NCBI GenBank assembly: GCA_943736015.1
Contig: OX031066.1
Coordinates: 6,882,245 to 6,946,244 of the forward strand
Reading direction: 5' to 3'
Origin: Tridacna crocea
Taxonomy: Eukaryota > Mollusca > Bivalvia > Cardiida > Cardiidae
DNA: 64,000 nucleotides
Shown here in pieces: positions 36,337 through 51,300 of the stretch (within the stretch, counting starts at the first letter, position 1; every line of letters starts with the position of its first letter). Under the pieces are notes generated by a model. That model had not been told where the DNA came from. It saw nothing but the letters and a program-made list of their open reading frames with translations, and did not search any database. Position numbers and translations under genes: made by a program.

Positions 36337-39300
36337 CTGTTTGAATAGAAAGGAAAGCAAGGTTAATCCCAAAATCAACCCCGAAAATAGATAAATTATT
36401 TTTTAATTCTTCAAACATGCAGTCATTTTCCCAGGTAGAATATCGAAACATGCTTCAAAACGGGACAGTTACGACGATTTTTTTGGTGCTTTCCGTTACA
36501 TAAACTACATAGTATACCGTACTTTACACGACTCCGCTTCAAATTACCCTTATATATTATAATAAACTCAAACAATTTCATTGATTTACATGTAAAAAAT
36601 TATCAAATATCTTTAAATTGATGGGAATAATATATGAATATCATAATATGCGCTGTATACAGAAAACCATCGCGAGTGATAGCTGTCACAATTTCGGAAA
36701 AAGACAGTAGTAAATGTATATGAAGATGTATAATTGTAAACGTCTTGGAATTAATTTTTTGTGGCTGTTTACGCACAACTATTAAAAACATTCAAAATTT
36801 TACCCTTTGGGTGCTAAGCGTGACTCCCTGACCTTTTGCGGACAGTGTAAACCAAGATCAGACTGCACAGAACGTGCAGTCTGATCTTGATCTACACTGT
36901 CCGATAAGGAGACATTATTCCCTAAAACATAACTTTAAACCTTTCCCAACGACAAATTTTAGACTCTTCCAAAATGAAGGAGCTTGCAGACGACAATTTT
37001 AACTTTTATAACAATGGCAGAAATTTATCCGAACAGGCAGAAAACACTGTGGGAAAAGTGTTTTCAAAAGACTTGTTCTGCAGGCACGTAAAAACAAGGG
37101 CTTGTTGGGGAAAGGGTTAAAATAGCAATATTTGACTTTTAACTATCAAATTAAAAATTTCAATTTAGTTATTCAGTATGATATGCGTTACCTACCTTGT
37201 TCGAACTGGATATAATGTCTAGCTTCAGTCGGCTTGGTCGTGTACATCTTCATCACGTTATCGTCCATTAGGGCTGATCCACGGAACAAGGAGAAGCAGC
37301 CCGGACAACAGAGGACGCAACCAAACACATGCTCAGCCGCCTTTTGTAGCCAGTGACCGACGGCGTACTCGAACTGTTGGTACCACACCATAGGACCTGA
37401 AAAGGATACATATCACGTGGCTAGATCATTTTTTACCGGGAAAAATCGGAAAATAAAAGTAAAAGACTAAGAATGTCCATCGGAATGGTAGTTGGATTCG
37501 GGTCAGGTCAAATTCCTGAGTACATCAATTCATAAAACATTTAGACCTCTTTCAACAGGGTTCAGAAGAGTCATGCTATAATAATACATGTAGGTCACCT
37601 TTATGTATTTGTCATCAAACATGCTTCATCATTGTTATCATTTCCCTCGCATACATCAAACAAATTTAGATCCGTTTTAATTCAAATTGTATTTGCCTGA
37701 ATGATACATAATTTAAAAATGAAGTATATGTCATATTTCAAAACCTGTATGGTAAACAAAAAAAAAAACCCCGAACTCATTGGGCGTTTACTACACATTT
37801 CTCGTGACGTCACAGATACCATTATGATACAGCATTAGTTATACATGGCAATTACCGTTACATCAAGGTTGATTGATCGAAAATTGTTGTAAAATTATTA
37901 TTTATATGACAAATCTGTCAAAGATGGTGAAAACAATATATTTTAATTCTTTCAAATGTTACTGAAAGGGAATTTTACTGCCAAAAAAGTTTCCCCTCTC
38001 CCCCAAAGCGTCCTTGGATGAGACAGTTTAAGGCCTCTGCCTAGTTGAGGTGATGCCTGGGAAAAGCATGAATACATGAGCTGTCACCATGATTTAGTGT
38101 AGCAGACAAAGGTTAGACTACAAATGCTCAGGATGTACAAATGCTCAGGATGACCCTGGGCTACATAATTTGAAGTAAAAAATAAGAATGTCGCGATACG
38201 TCGTACGTTGGTTTCATGAGGTTTCTCAAAATCCATTCTTCTATGGCTGACATGATGATAGTAATTTCAAGTATTTTTATTGGCGGAGAAAAGCAAGACT
38301 AGACCGTACAGACCATGCAGTCTTATCTTAACCTTTTACCCCATATGGCATCTCTAATTGACCCTATATGATAGCAAGGATGAAGCCGTTTCTTAAGTGT
38401 AAATGACACCTTTTGATAACATGAAAACATTGTGACAAAAGGTGAAATTGCTCGTCACGAGCAATTTCACCTTTTGCCTCAATGTTTTCCAAAGGCTCCA
38501 ACAAGCAATGTTTAGAAATGAGTGTCTGTGGAGTAAAGGGTTAAATTCACTTCAGGTAAATTTGCCAAGTATTATTTCAGATAAAATATAGGATGCGATA
38601 TTTGGATCACTCACTCTACAGAAAGCTAAGCGTTCTTGACATTTATTTTGCATTCTTGAGGTCAAGGTCGATTTTTTCAGAATCTTTATTTCAATGGAGA
38701 GTCTCGCATGTCGCACAAACACGTTTGCAGGTGTAAAGCATTAATCTTCACGTGTTTATGTCACTCTTTCAAAGCTAGATGGCTGACATACCTGTGAGCC
38801 ATGCTCTGAAAAAAGGGGGTTTGAACGCATTTGCAGCAAGTATCGACCAAGATCAGTCTGTCCAATCCGCGCATGCCGACCTTGATCGCAACTTTTTGCT
38901 TTCAGGCAATTTTTGCATGTCCAAGGACCAATCTTCTTCATAGTAAGCCCATATTAATTATTTGACGACTTACTTGGTATAATATATCACAGAAATTCAT
39001 CAAACATTGCCAGAGCGTGGCTTATACTATATCTATAGATTCAGTTTTCAAATAGTGCAGCATAACCTTATATTCTGGGCCCGTATTCACCAACCATTCT
39101 TGAGAATATTCTCCAAGGTTTTCTAATTTTGTAAGTAACACAACCTCTGATTGGCTAAATCATTCGGTTTAGCCAATCAGAGGTTGTGTTACTTACAAAT
39201 GTAGAAAATTCTAGAGAATGAGACAAAGAACGTTATTAGGAATGGTTGGTGAATACGGGCCCTGATCTTCATCGAAACAGTCTGCTCAAGCAACTAAGTT

Positions 39301-42300
39301 TCTTTTTCGAACTAAATTTGATTGGATCGAGCGAATCCGATAAATGATACCACCCAAAAGGAAAATTTCATTACAATAAATAGGGTTGTCAGTAATCATT
39401 GCGGTTTTAGTAAAAAAACATGGTTTGTAATTCTCCTTTTTTTATTTTAGACAGACATGGCTCCTAAACCACATTTCAAGTGCGTCAAATACGTTACGAT
39501 ATTACCATGGACAGAAAAATTCTAGGCTGACGCTTAACTCTCTATCAGACGTACAATTTTAGACCAGTCAAAGTCCAAAGCATTTGCAGAAGACAAAACA
39601 AACGTGACTCAAAAAAACTGAACGTCGTTTAGAAAATGCCGGTTTTTAAAAGGCATTTTCTTCAGTGTTGTTAAACTCAAGAATGTGTGATAAGAACTTA
39701 AAAGTATATTTGATTCCCTTGTCTTCGATAAATACTCATGTCTACTCAACTTTATAAATAGTGTTTGACACGACATATTACATACACCTACTCCCCCACC
39801 CAGTAAAAAATCCTAAAAGTAATATCATGTACCACTTAAGTCTATACATTCTTGCATAATGTTCAACAAGTAGATATGTCATAGAAATGGCAACAAATTA
39901 TCTAATTATGGTCAGAGGTTCGTTGTCCTTTATTTCGATGACGAAACACCTCTAGCCCAGTATAATATCTATTCTTTGCCAACAGTTACAAACATATACA
40001 TGTATTTGAAAGTCTTCAAGGAACGATATTTGTAAGAATCAAATCTGCAGAAATTGTGATTGCTTCTATAATAATAAAAAAAAAGAATCTACTACATTAT
40101 ATTAATCGAGTTTCCATGTGTTGACTGGCAAAAAAAATATAAGTGAACCCATTATCACACAATCCCAACTTTTGCAAATCTTGAGAAAGAAGTCTTTAGA
40201 AAACATTGTGGGAAAAGGAGAAAAATGCTGGTAACCAGCATTTTCTCCTTTTCCCACAACTTTTTCTATCCTTCACAAAACAAATTTCAAATTTTCGATC
40301 ACTTTTATTTCTTCGTCTGTAAATGCTTTAAAATTGGAAACGCCAAAACTTTCGTCATTTGATAACAAGTTAAAACATAAAAGAAAATGCTGCTCACAGT
40401 TTTACAGTACAGACCGACCGACCGACCGTCCCACAAACCCACTGAACGACCCACAGATTGATTGATTGATTGATTGATTTATTTATTGATTGATTGATTG
40501 ATTGATTGGCATTTTATGTCACTTTAAGCATATTTCAGTCATATCACAGCCACAGCTTTTAATAACCCTATACCTGTGTTTCACAATCACACGTCTAAAG
40601 TCTTATCCAGGGTACTCCCACAAAATGTTAAGTACTGAAAGTAAGGCTTCACCCAAGGATTTTGGGTTACGAGACCTACAGTTTTACCACAGAACCATGC
40701 GGGACCCCAGGATAAAACCATCAATTCAACTTTAATACTAATTTTGATCAACTGGAAACCATGGAACATGTGTACACTTACCAGAGCCGATTGGATGAAT
40801 CCGACCACAAACAGCGCCGCATTTTCTGTTTTTCTTCATTCGATCGATCAACAGCTTGACAGATTCCGGTCTGAAGTCGACGTCACCATCGAGCGTCAGG
40901 ATGAACGTGTTTTCAGCCTGTAATGATAGGAAACACATTGTGTTTATGTCTGATAAAGTCTTTTCCAACCGTAAAATTTAAAATCTTCTGAATCATGAGA
41001 CAGACTAGTCCTTTGACATGAAATAAAATTGACCGAAAGCAAAAAGTTAGACCGAGATCAGTTTGAACTGACTGCAACGGTTGACTTGGGTCTACTATTT
41101 TTACAAATCCAGTTATTCCCTCTCCATAGAGCATGGTACACATGTATTAGCAGAATTCATATGACATATGACATATGAATAAAGTGATGGTATTAAACTT
41201 TACCCAAACGACAAATTTTGGACTCTTCCAAACCAAAAGAATTTGCAGACGACAATTTTACATTTGGAGAAAAAATGGCAGAAAGTTCTCAAAAAGGGTA
41301 CGCCAATGTCCGAATGTCCCTTTTGCTTGTTGTAGGCCATATTGTTATTTCTGGGAAAAAAGTGAACTAACATTTGCTTCTTTTCACACGATGTTTTCAA
41401 AAGTAGTTCAGGGTCGTGAAAACACTTGACAGTTTTGTAAACGGTTTGGCGGATAAAAAATAAAAAAATAAACATATATATATATAGCTGTCATTTTAGG
41501 GTTAGCTTGACTTAGTAAGTTTTGAAAAGAAAAGCTCCACAGAGGTTAACAACCCGCGAAATATGAAACTTTGATGGAGGACTTTTAGATCTGCTATTTT
41601 TATTCATTTGTTACTTTTAAATCCCCTCCCGATTTTATTGCTTTCTAAAAGCCATCTTAACCCTTAACCATACAACGAATTTTTATTTCTCTCAAGTTCA
41701 AAATAGGTTCAGACCAAAAAGTCAAATGTGTTTTATAATAATGAGATTTTTCTTCATTGAATAAAATCAGTGTGGAAAAAGCAGAAAATGTTGGCTACAG
41801 GTATTTTCTAAGCTTTCAACAATGTTTGAAAAAGATTTTGTCTAAACGTCGTTGTAGCGCGTGATTGTTTAGTCACGGGTTAAAAGCCTATTACATAACG
41901 AGGCAAGGTTAGATAAAAATAGTTCATGATAGAAAAAACAGTCATTTTCATTAGAGGTTGTTAGAACCATTTTTGAAATAAAATCCAACTGGATTTTATT
42001 TCAAAAGTGGTTCTAACAAAGGTTTAATAACTATTATCTCCTTGAAAAAAAAATGGCGGATATGCTGAAAATATAGCAATAAAATACATATCTTGAAATT
42101 GTATGAAATACATAAACACATGAATTAATCCCGACTAATTTTATCTTCCTCTTATATTTTTGGAGAAAAACACCTCCTTATTGGAGAGTGTAGATCCAAG
42201 ATCACCTTCCGTGCAGTCTGATCTTCATCTACATTGTCCACAAAGGGTCAGCGTTTTGCTCTATGCAGCTTATAGGTTAAGGGTTAGGGTTGGTTAGAAA

Positions 42301-45300
42301 CAAAATGTTGTGGATCATTATGCCCTTATACATTTACGACTTGTACTCCGATTGCTACTTTACGTGACAAACGGGATAAGAAGTTCCATAGATAAATAAA
42401 GTAACAACAGTACGTCCGCCGTGTTTTTGGAACGTATTCTCCATCAACATATTACACTAAAGTTTATTTATTTAATATATAATAATATTATATTCAATCT
42501 TTGCAGGCGATTATAAACTGACATTGTTTGCATTTTTTTATTGATTATTTCAAATTGTTGAAATCTACTTTAGTGCACCTCAGAAGACTTTACTGCAACA
42601 AAGGGTTCTCAACTGTAGTGTGATATGAGTATACTAGTATATTACAGTCGTTGTTTTTTTTGTATTTTATTCTCAGCGGCGTTGGTCGTGTGGGACTTGA
42701 CCATTTCCTATCATACCTTACAACTCACACGTATACAGTCGTCGTAATCCGTTAATGAAATAAGATCCGACTACATATACGCAGTCTAATCTTGTTCTGA
42801 ACTTTTCAATAAAAACTGAGTTCAAGCAGAACAGTAAGTATTGATATTTGGTTCTGGTTTTATAACTAGCAAGAACGCCATGTCACATGAAAGCGAAGAT
42901 CTCGGCTACTAAAGACCACTCAAGACAGGAAAATAAAAGCTTTATTGCAACCACCCGCGTTGTAATTTCCGTACAATCATATTTGTTCCCTTTTATTTCT
43001 AGATTTAAAAGTGACTGTAAAGCCCTTGGGATTTCTGGTAGGAAACAAGAGAAATAATTAGAGTGGTTTGAACTGCATGTTTTAATATCAACCCTTAACA
43101 AGCTAAATGATTTGATTAAAATTTCAAGCCTAGAGTTAAAACAGAAATAATACTATTTTAAAATTAATATTTGGAGAAAAATATCACGTTTTCTGTGCAG
43201 TCTGATCTTGATCTACACTGTCCGCAAAAGGTCAGTGAGTCGCGCTTAGGGGCCCAAGGGTTAAACCCCGGGGTGCCAAATGAGCAAATAGACATTTTTA
43301 GACAAGAGGTGAAATCTTGTAGGATTTTATGCAGTGTTATCCAAAATAGTTTTACGCATCTGAAAATATCGATCCAACTACTTGCCATGATTATGCTCTT
43401 TTGATTTTTTTTCTTCAATGACTTCAAAAGCCTTTAACTCATTACCACACGAGAAAATTTTGGACTGGTCCGAATTGAAAGCATTTGCAGACAACAAAAT
43501 AAAGGTGACTGAAAAATAGAATTTTTTTCTGGGAAGGGTAGAAAACACTGTCGGAAAAGGAGAAAATGCTGGTTACCAGCATTTTCTCCTTTTCCAACAG
43601 TGTTTTCAAAAGGCTTCTTTCTCAGGGGCGTCAAAAGTAGGGATTGAGTGGTAATGGGTTAAACAACAACAACAAAAAAAACGTTCATTTAGTTCATCAA
43701 ATCTCGACTTCATCTAACACGTGTTTTACTCTTTACCAGAGAACAATATGGTCTGTAACACGCGAAAAGGGGTATTTGAATATTGGCATAAAGTGTCGTC
43801 TCGAATTAGCCTGCGCAATCCGCGCAGGCTAATCCGAGACGATACTTTATGACTACATTAGATGTTGTTCTACAGAAGACATGAGCGAAACAGAAAGTCA
43901 CACACAACTGGATATAGACGAACTTTATGCAAACGTCCGAATGCCCCTTTTAACGTGTTCCAGGCAAATTATTGTAGAAAGTTCCAATTTTAAAAAAGAA
44001 GTTTGACGACGAAATAACGAGTTAAGATTGCAAGATTTATATAAGATACGGCATAAAACATTGTTGAGAGAGTGGAACATAGTGGTTTACGTTTTCCCCA
44101 ATATTTTCCAAAGTATTCTTCACAATAATTTTGCAAAAGTTTTAAACTTACCTTTTCGTACTGTTCCGTATCCAGCTTGTTGAAAAGCGACTTGATTGGT
44201 CTAGACAAGTAATCCTTCTTCGAGCGGCCCTTCTTCCTGTTTCTTGCTTTCGACATCCGGCTTTCCAATTCGGAATCCTCGGTGAAGGCCCTTTCCGTGT
44301 CTTTAGCCCCGAACAGACGGAAGCCCAGCAAGTAGTACATGTACATACACTGTAATTAAAACAACGCAATGAATGGTGCGGGTGATGTAAGGATTGTGGG
44401 TCGGCTTCACACATCGAAGGTCGCGCGTTTCAGTGCTGTTATTTAGTCTAATAATTGACTTGCTTCAGAGGTAGCATGGTCTTTTGACATGCAGAAAATT
44501 GACCTGGATCGATTCATTTGAAGATGCTGTTAGAGTTTCTCATGTGTATGAGTCATGCACTATAAAAATGGGACTTACTGCATCTGCAAAGAGTATCGAC
44601 CCAGGTCAGCCCGCGCAGTCCGCGCAGGCTGAACTTAGTCGAAACTTTTCGCTATTGGTCAATTTTCTGCATGCCAAAGGCCCAGTCTATCTCATGATTA
44701 ACTCAATTATTAATATAAGTAGCTATAATGCATCCACGAGTACGTGATGGCTTGCTAGTTGTCATGTATCACGAAGATGCATTTAGCTCCCTTTTACCAG
44801 AGTCTGTCTCATATCATTTACGGACAGTCTTAGCTGTCATCAGAATTTTACGCTTTGATAGACACAGGTCTTCAAGATGTTCTTTGAAATGCCAAATAAA
44901 TATTATATTTGCAAGAACAAATATTCGATCTGCTAAGTGTCTGTAATTCCATTAAATATCCTGTCATTTACGTTTTAACTCATGACCACACAGTCCCTAA
45001 TTTTGACCTTTAGAAAACATTGTGGGAAAAGGAGAAAATGCTGGTAACCAGCATTTTCTCCTTTTTTCACAATGTTTTCTGTTCTTCACAAAACAAATAT
45101 CAAATTTTCAGTCACTTTTATTTTATCGTCTTCAAAAGCTTTCGACTTGCACAAGCCTAAAAATTGAGTGGTTTGATAAAAATATAATGGTTACGTTGAT
45201 ATCAAGGTGAAATTCGACTGCGAAAGGTACAAAACTACAGATAAAGATAAACTTTTATGTCCATGAGGCCTGGTAATTTTTTTCCTAAATGAAGAAATGT

Positions 45301-48300
45301 TACCATGTTAACAAGATAATATACATAACTATCTGGTAGTTGGGGTGAACATACACATTGACTAGTATTAATGTGATAAGTAAATAGAAATTACACCCTA
45401 CCCCCAGCTACCCTCATATATTTGTAACAGTTCTAACAAGCAGTCGTCATCGGTGGGGTTTGAACCCTGGACCTCCGTGTCGCAAGGTGAACACTCTACC
45501 ACGTGGCTATAAAAGCTAGCTCTATAGGAAGGCAGTATAAGTGTCCCCTCATATCAACACAAGCTATACCTTTACATCTATCTGTGAGATAGACCATAGG
45601 CACTTGGTTTCTTTGTCTTTTACTTTTGTGCCTTACCTCTTCCATTTCGGCTGATCTTAAATACTAGAAGGTTTCGCAGCGGCCATGTTTTAAAGCAACG
45701 GAAGCACTTGACCAGGTTTCGATATACGCTGACTCCCGAATCGTTATTAAAATGCTGGCAAATAAAGGTACCAGGATAATGTAAACAAGACGTTCTATTT
45801 TAAGAATAGAAAAATATTTCACTTCCGTTGCTTTAAAACATGGCCGCTGCAAAACCTTCTATTATTTAACTCTTTACCACACAAGAAAATTTTAGACTGG
45901 TCCAAATTGAAAGCATTTGCAGACGACACAATAAAGGTAACTGAAAAATTGGAATTTGTTTTGTGAAGGGTAGAAAACATTGTGGGAGAAGGAGAAAATG
46001 CTGGTTACCAGCATTTTCTCCTTTTCTCACAGTGTTTTCAAAAGTCTTCTTTCTCGGGGGTGTCAAAATTAGGGATTGTGTGGTAATGGGTTAAGATTTG
46101 CAGGAAAAGAACAGGTAAATTACAAAAGTAAAAGACAAGGAAACCGAGTGCCTGTTGGATAGACCAGTATACTACATATTCAATGATTATGCAAAAGGTG
46201 CATCACAGAGCCATAAGCCTGGTACACGAAACCACGAACCAGGCTGCGCCAAGACAGACAAAGTCAGAGTTTAATGATGGAAAACAAGAAAAAAATCAGG
46301 AGTAATAATGTCAAAAAAAAAAAGTTTCGTACCTGTGACCACCGTTTCCTGTGTCTGATCTTATTCTTGTCTTTCAGGTGGACGTTCAGTTTGGTGTGCC
46401 CGGGCATGGTCCATACCAGGCGACCTCCATAGGGTGTGGCATACTTCGTGGGTGGGGATATTACAATCGGTCCCTTCACTACAGACCTGTTTGGGAAAAA
46501 GTAAAATCAGATGACCATAATTATTTTGCAAACGTCCTTACAGTAATTCACCAAACATGGTACAGTTTCCTTTGTTGCAAAATAAGATCAACCTCTTATT
46601 CCCTTTGCCGCACAATGACGACTTTTAACGACCATGGAAAACAAGCCTTTTGAAAAAATTTTGGGAAAAGGAGAAAATGCTGGTAACCAGCATTTTCTCC
46701 TTTTCCGACAAAGTTTTCTACCCTATCAAAGAAAAATCACATCATTTGAGCCACTATGAATTTGTCATCGGCTATTGCTTTCAATTTGGATAGGTCTAAA
46801 ATTGTGCCGAGTGGTAAAGGGTTGATAAATAAAGCAAGTCCAATCTTTTGTGAAAACCTAATTATCACCCTTCATAATTCTTTTCCCCAGAAAACTCAAC
46901 AACGTGTCGAACAATTAATTTCAACGATCAGATTGCACGTTCTGCACAGTCTGATCTTGACCTACACTCTCAGCAATAGAGTAATGAGTAGCACTTAGTA
47001 ACCCTAGGGTTAAATCGGTTTATCTCGAGAGCTCCTACAATCCGCTGGATGACGGCGCCTTTGTATCATAGCTTTAACAATGTACCAGAAAGTTCAAATC
47101 TAAGATCAGACCGCAAGTTTTGAGTATTCTGATCCCCATCTGTATTGTCCGCGAATGTATAGAATGCAGAATGAAAAAAAAAAAAACTAAATCGATATCT
47201 TTTCGAGATAAAATTATTTTTCATTGTTCTCGATCAAATTACCTGTCATTAACCCTTTCCCAAACAATCCCTGGCTTTTACCGGTCAGGAATAGAAGCCT
47301 TTTAAAAACATTGTTGGAAAAGGAGAAAATGCTGGTAACCAGCATTTTCTCCTTTTCCCACCATGTTTTCTATCCTTCACAAAACAAATATCAAATTTTC
47401 AGTCACTTTTATTTTGTCGTCTACAAATGCTTTCAATTTGGACCAGTCTAAAATATTGTCGTTTGGTAATGGGTTAAACATTAGAGATGTGCAGTATGAT
47501 CTTAATCTATATACCTTGCGCAACGGTGACTAAAATCGCCCTAAGCTGGCACGAGGCCTTTGTATGACATTGCAGTTACAGAAAATTATCTGTGATAATT
47601 ATTGATTGATATAATCGTGATCATACTCGCCTTTTCGGTCGCATTTAATGTCGGACACGTGACACGGGAAGTAATATAATTGACGGCCTGCCTATTTTTG
47701 TCTTATGAATATCTATGCGTTCTTTTTTGAATTGACGTTTTCATTCCTCACCTACGTTTAGTTTGCTCCTGCCGACAGATATACGGTAAAAAACGGAGTA
47801 GAAAATATTGTGGGGAAAAGGGAATCGCTGGTTACCAGCATTTTTCTCCTTTTCTCACAATGTTTTGGGAAGCGTTCTGCCGTCCCAGGGATGTTAAAAA
47901 ATGGCTCTGTCTGGTAAATAGTTGAACTGCCTAAATCTTTGATATCTGCCATTACTCATAAAATGTCAAAGTTGTATATATATACTGTTATTGTTTTCAA
48001 AAGTGACATATAGGCCCATGGGGCCGGGTGTTTTTGATTTCATCATTTATTTGTGAAACTGAATTTCTTATAAACATGTCACTATAATAAAATATTTACT
48101 TACTTACTTCTTGGAAAAGGAGAAAATGCTGGTAACAGCATTTTCTCCTTTTACCAGAATGTTATCTACCCTGCTGGAAACACATATCAATTTTTTAGTT
48201 ACCTTTATTTTGTCATCTGCAAGTGCTCTCAATTTAGACCAGTCTAAAATTTTGTCTTTTGGAAAAGCGTTAACACGACGGGATTTTTCTTTGAACTGGT

Positions 48301-51300
48301 GAAAACACCCAGAAGAGGGTGAGAACATGTTGAAAATATTGTCACCGTTTCATTCAACATTTATTATGGCTTTCTTCCGTAAGGAGTATAAATCAAGGCA
48401 TTACTTTACACAAGTAATGACAGACTTGGAGATGATTCAACGCACTCAACTGTGATTTGGAGAAATAACGTGTACAGTGACTATGTATGATATAGAAGGC
48501 GCATCAATATAAACCATTGCACTCAAAAACTTGCATAAACCAATCTGTTTGCAAAATTAGGATGCCGGGGCATGACGGAGCTCGGCGTTCAATAAGAAAT
48601 ATTTAGAAATTGTTTGCCTATCTTTTTTTCTCAATGAATGAAATCAAGTCAGGTCAATTCCCATATTTGGAAAAAAACATTTCACGGTGCTTAATAACAC
48701 TGTCATTTAACGTCCCACTTTAGAAATTAAAGACAAATAATGTGTGTGTCTATATGTACAATTGTGTAATGAAATTTTTGGTGCCTATCCTATGGATATA
48801 ATACATGAAATTCAAGAGATATTTTTATTTGTATTTATCAATACGTGTTACAACTCACATGAAGAACATATGAAGAACACATCACACACAAACACAAAAT
48901 ATGCTTGTTGGTAGCAACTGCTGCTTTTTCAAAACTATTTCTCTGTACTGACAAGAGCTGAATTTTGGAACTGTAAGATAAAAGTACTCATCTCTTTCGA
49001 AATAAAATGTGATTGGAATAATTTTAGATATAATAGTCCACGAAGAATTAAATAAAATTATAATGTAGAAAAAACAGTGGTCACAATAGAGAAAACTATG
49101 TTGCTTTACCTTGCTGCGTCCTCGAGACAGTCAACCAACTGTTTCACGAAATGGTTGGGAACGTATTTATCTACATCGTCATTCAGCTCGAATGCATCGT
49201 CGAAAATGATGTGAACTAAACAAGGAGAAAGGAAAGAGGGATACGTTAGCGAAAAGGAAAAATATCCAAACTAAAATTGTTTTTCTGACAATGGAGATCA
49301 AGATCCGAATGCACAGAAGGCCTTGAATTTTATCTGATATATAAATAGAGGATAATCAACTGGTTATTTTTGATATGAAAAATATCTCACAAGGATGCGT
49401 TGTTAGGCGTTGAAAAAACGAGTGCGCAGCACGAGTTTTTTTAACGCCTTACGACGCATCAGAGTGAGACATTTTTCATATCAAAAATAACAAGTTGATT
49501 ATTCTATTTATTATATACCTTATTGACATTATTATTCTTAATTTTTCGTTAAAAAAAAGTAGTTCCTAAATTACAGCAGGAAGTGAAAGTGAAAGTTGAT
49601 ATCGTCACTAGTGATGATATCAAAATTTATTACACTGGGAAATTCCAGGATTTCACTGCTAGGTATATGGTAAGTATTTTTATCAATAGACTAAATAATC
49701 TACTTCGCTTAATAAGCACCATAAAAGTTGTATGTAATAGAATATTAAAGTTTATCATTTCTTGTCAATGGGATAGGACTGTATAAAGCATAGACATTGC
49801 CTTTGAAATCTAAATTTCCGGGGTGCAATCTCGTTTCAAAAAGTCAATATATTTGCATTCTTGATTATCTTGGATCTACACTAACTGATAGGAACACCCT
49901 TTTGTCCTCAATCAGTATCTTTGAAATACTAAAATTATGTTTTTTACATTCAATGGAAATATTTCATTCACTACTATGGCAGCTTAAGGCATATTTAAGT
50001 CTGTAACCAGCACGTTCCCACAGACGAGACGATCCAAAGTATATAGACCAGTTGCTAAGCTCTGGCATCTGATATACACAGAGTGAGGCATCCGACAATT
50101 CAACTATTCGGCGTCAGAGTCAGCTGATATATCATAAAAAGAATCCATGCATTTCGTTCAGAAGTTTTAATTTGCATTTATCTAAGGGAGGTAATTATTC
50201 TAGCTATGGCAGAAATTATAAACAAATTAGGAATACACAATAAGATTATCATTGTCATATCATTAATCTATACAGATTTTGAAGAGAGTGGAACGACATC
50301 TATCAAAAACAAGAGCACCGCATACTGGTGTCAACTCTCCGCGGCACTCACTTGATTTTCAGTGAAATTTCTACGTCGAAAAAAGGTCATTTATACAGAG
50401 TAGAAAAAAATCAATAGTTATCTGCCTTTGTTGTATCTATTTTATAGTTAGCAAAACGTCCAAGTTTAATGTACATGTAAATATCTTCAGTAATAACTGA
50501 AATATAATTCAATGTCAGACGATGACGACGACGCTGTTGCAGACTTTCACGCAAGGCTATTACAATACCTCGAAGCTTTCATGGAAGGAACAGCCGAGCC
50601 TAAAATAAAACTTACTTTCAAGGTCATAGTAGTCTGGGTCCTTGATGCGGAATTTTTCCTGGGCAAGACGACTAGCACAGTGAACATAGTCTAATCTGAA
50701 ATATTTTATAGGAGTAATTGTGAGATAGAGAGAGAAGTTGAGGTTTGCAGAATCAATTCGAATATTCATTGTCAAAATATAGTGTAGCGAAAAGAGGCAG
50801 GGAGAAATTAACACTCTCTGTGCCACTGGGGAAAACAGGAAGTTACACGGACAACATAGATCAATGTTAGACTGCACAGGACATGCCGTGTAATCTTGCC
50901 TCTGTACCAGCTGCTTATTTAGTCAACACTAGAACATGAAAAAAGAATCTTTCTAAACTTCAAAGGATTGTTATTCTCAGCCGTAAAAAGGTATCGAAAT
51001 TATGTCGTGGATAGAGTAAATATGGAAGGTGTATATGGTTACAGTTGCTGCACGAAATCTAACAATATTGAATCAAATCAGAAAACAAGTTTATGTAGTC
51101 CGACCCTCGATCTTCTGGCAAAATTACTTTTGCATTTGGAATAATTATGTTGAGGTTTTTTCACCTTCTAACTGGAATTACATTCATTTCATTCAGCTTA
51201 CAGTACTTAATAACTTTTGAAAAGTGAAGTTGTTAACAAAGGTAGACACATCTCCTACAACTCTTGAAAGGAGACTATACCTGAACAAAGACTTCAGTAA

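Noticed and set aside
36337-36451. Extension of the last chitin synthase exon to the upstream ATG
   Set aside because: A clear AAACAG acceptor at 36337 joins the previous exon in phase with GEDRW; the open frame beyond it is intron.
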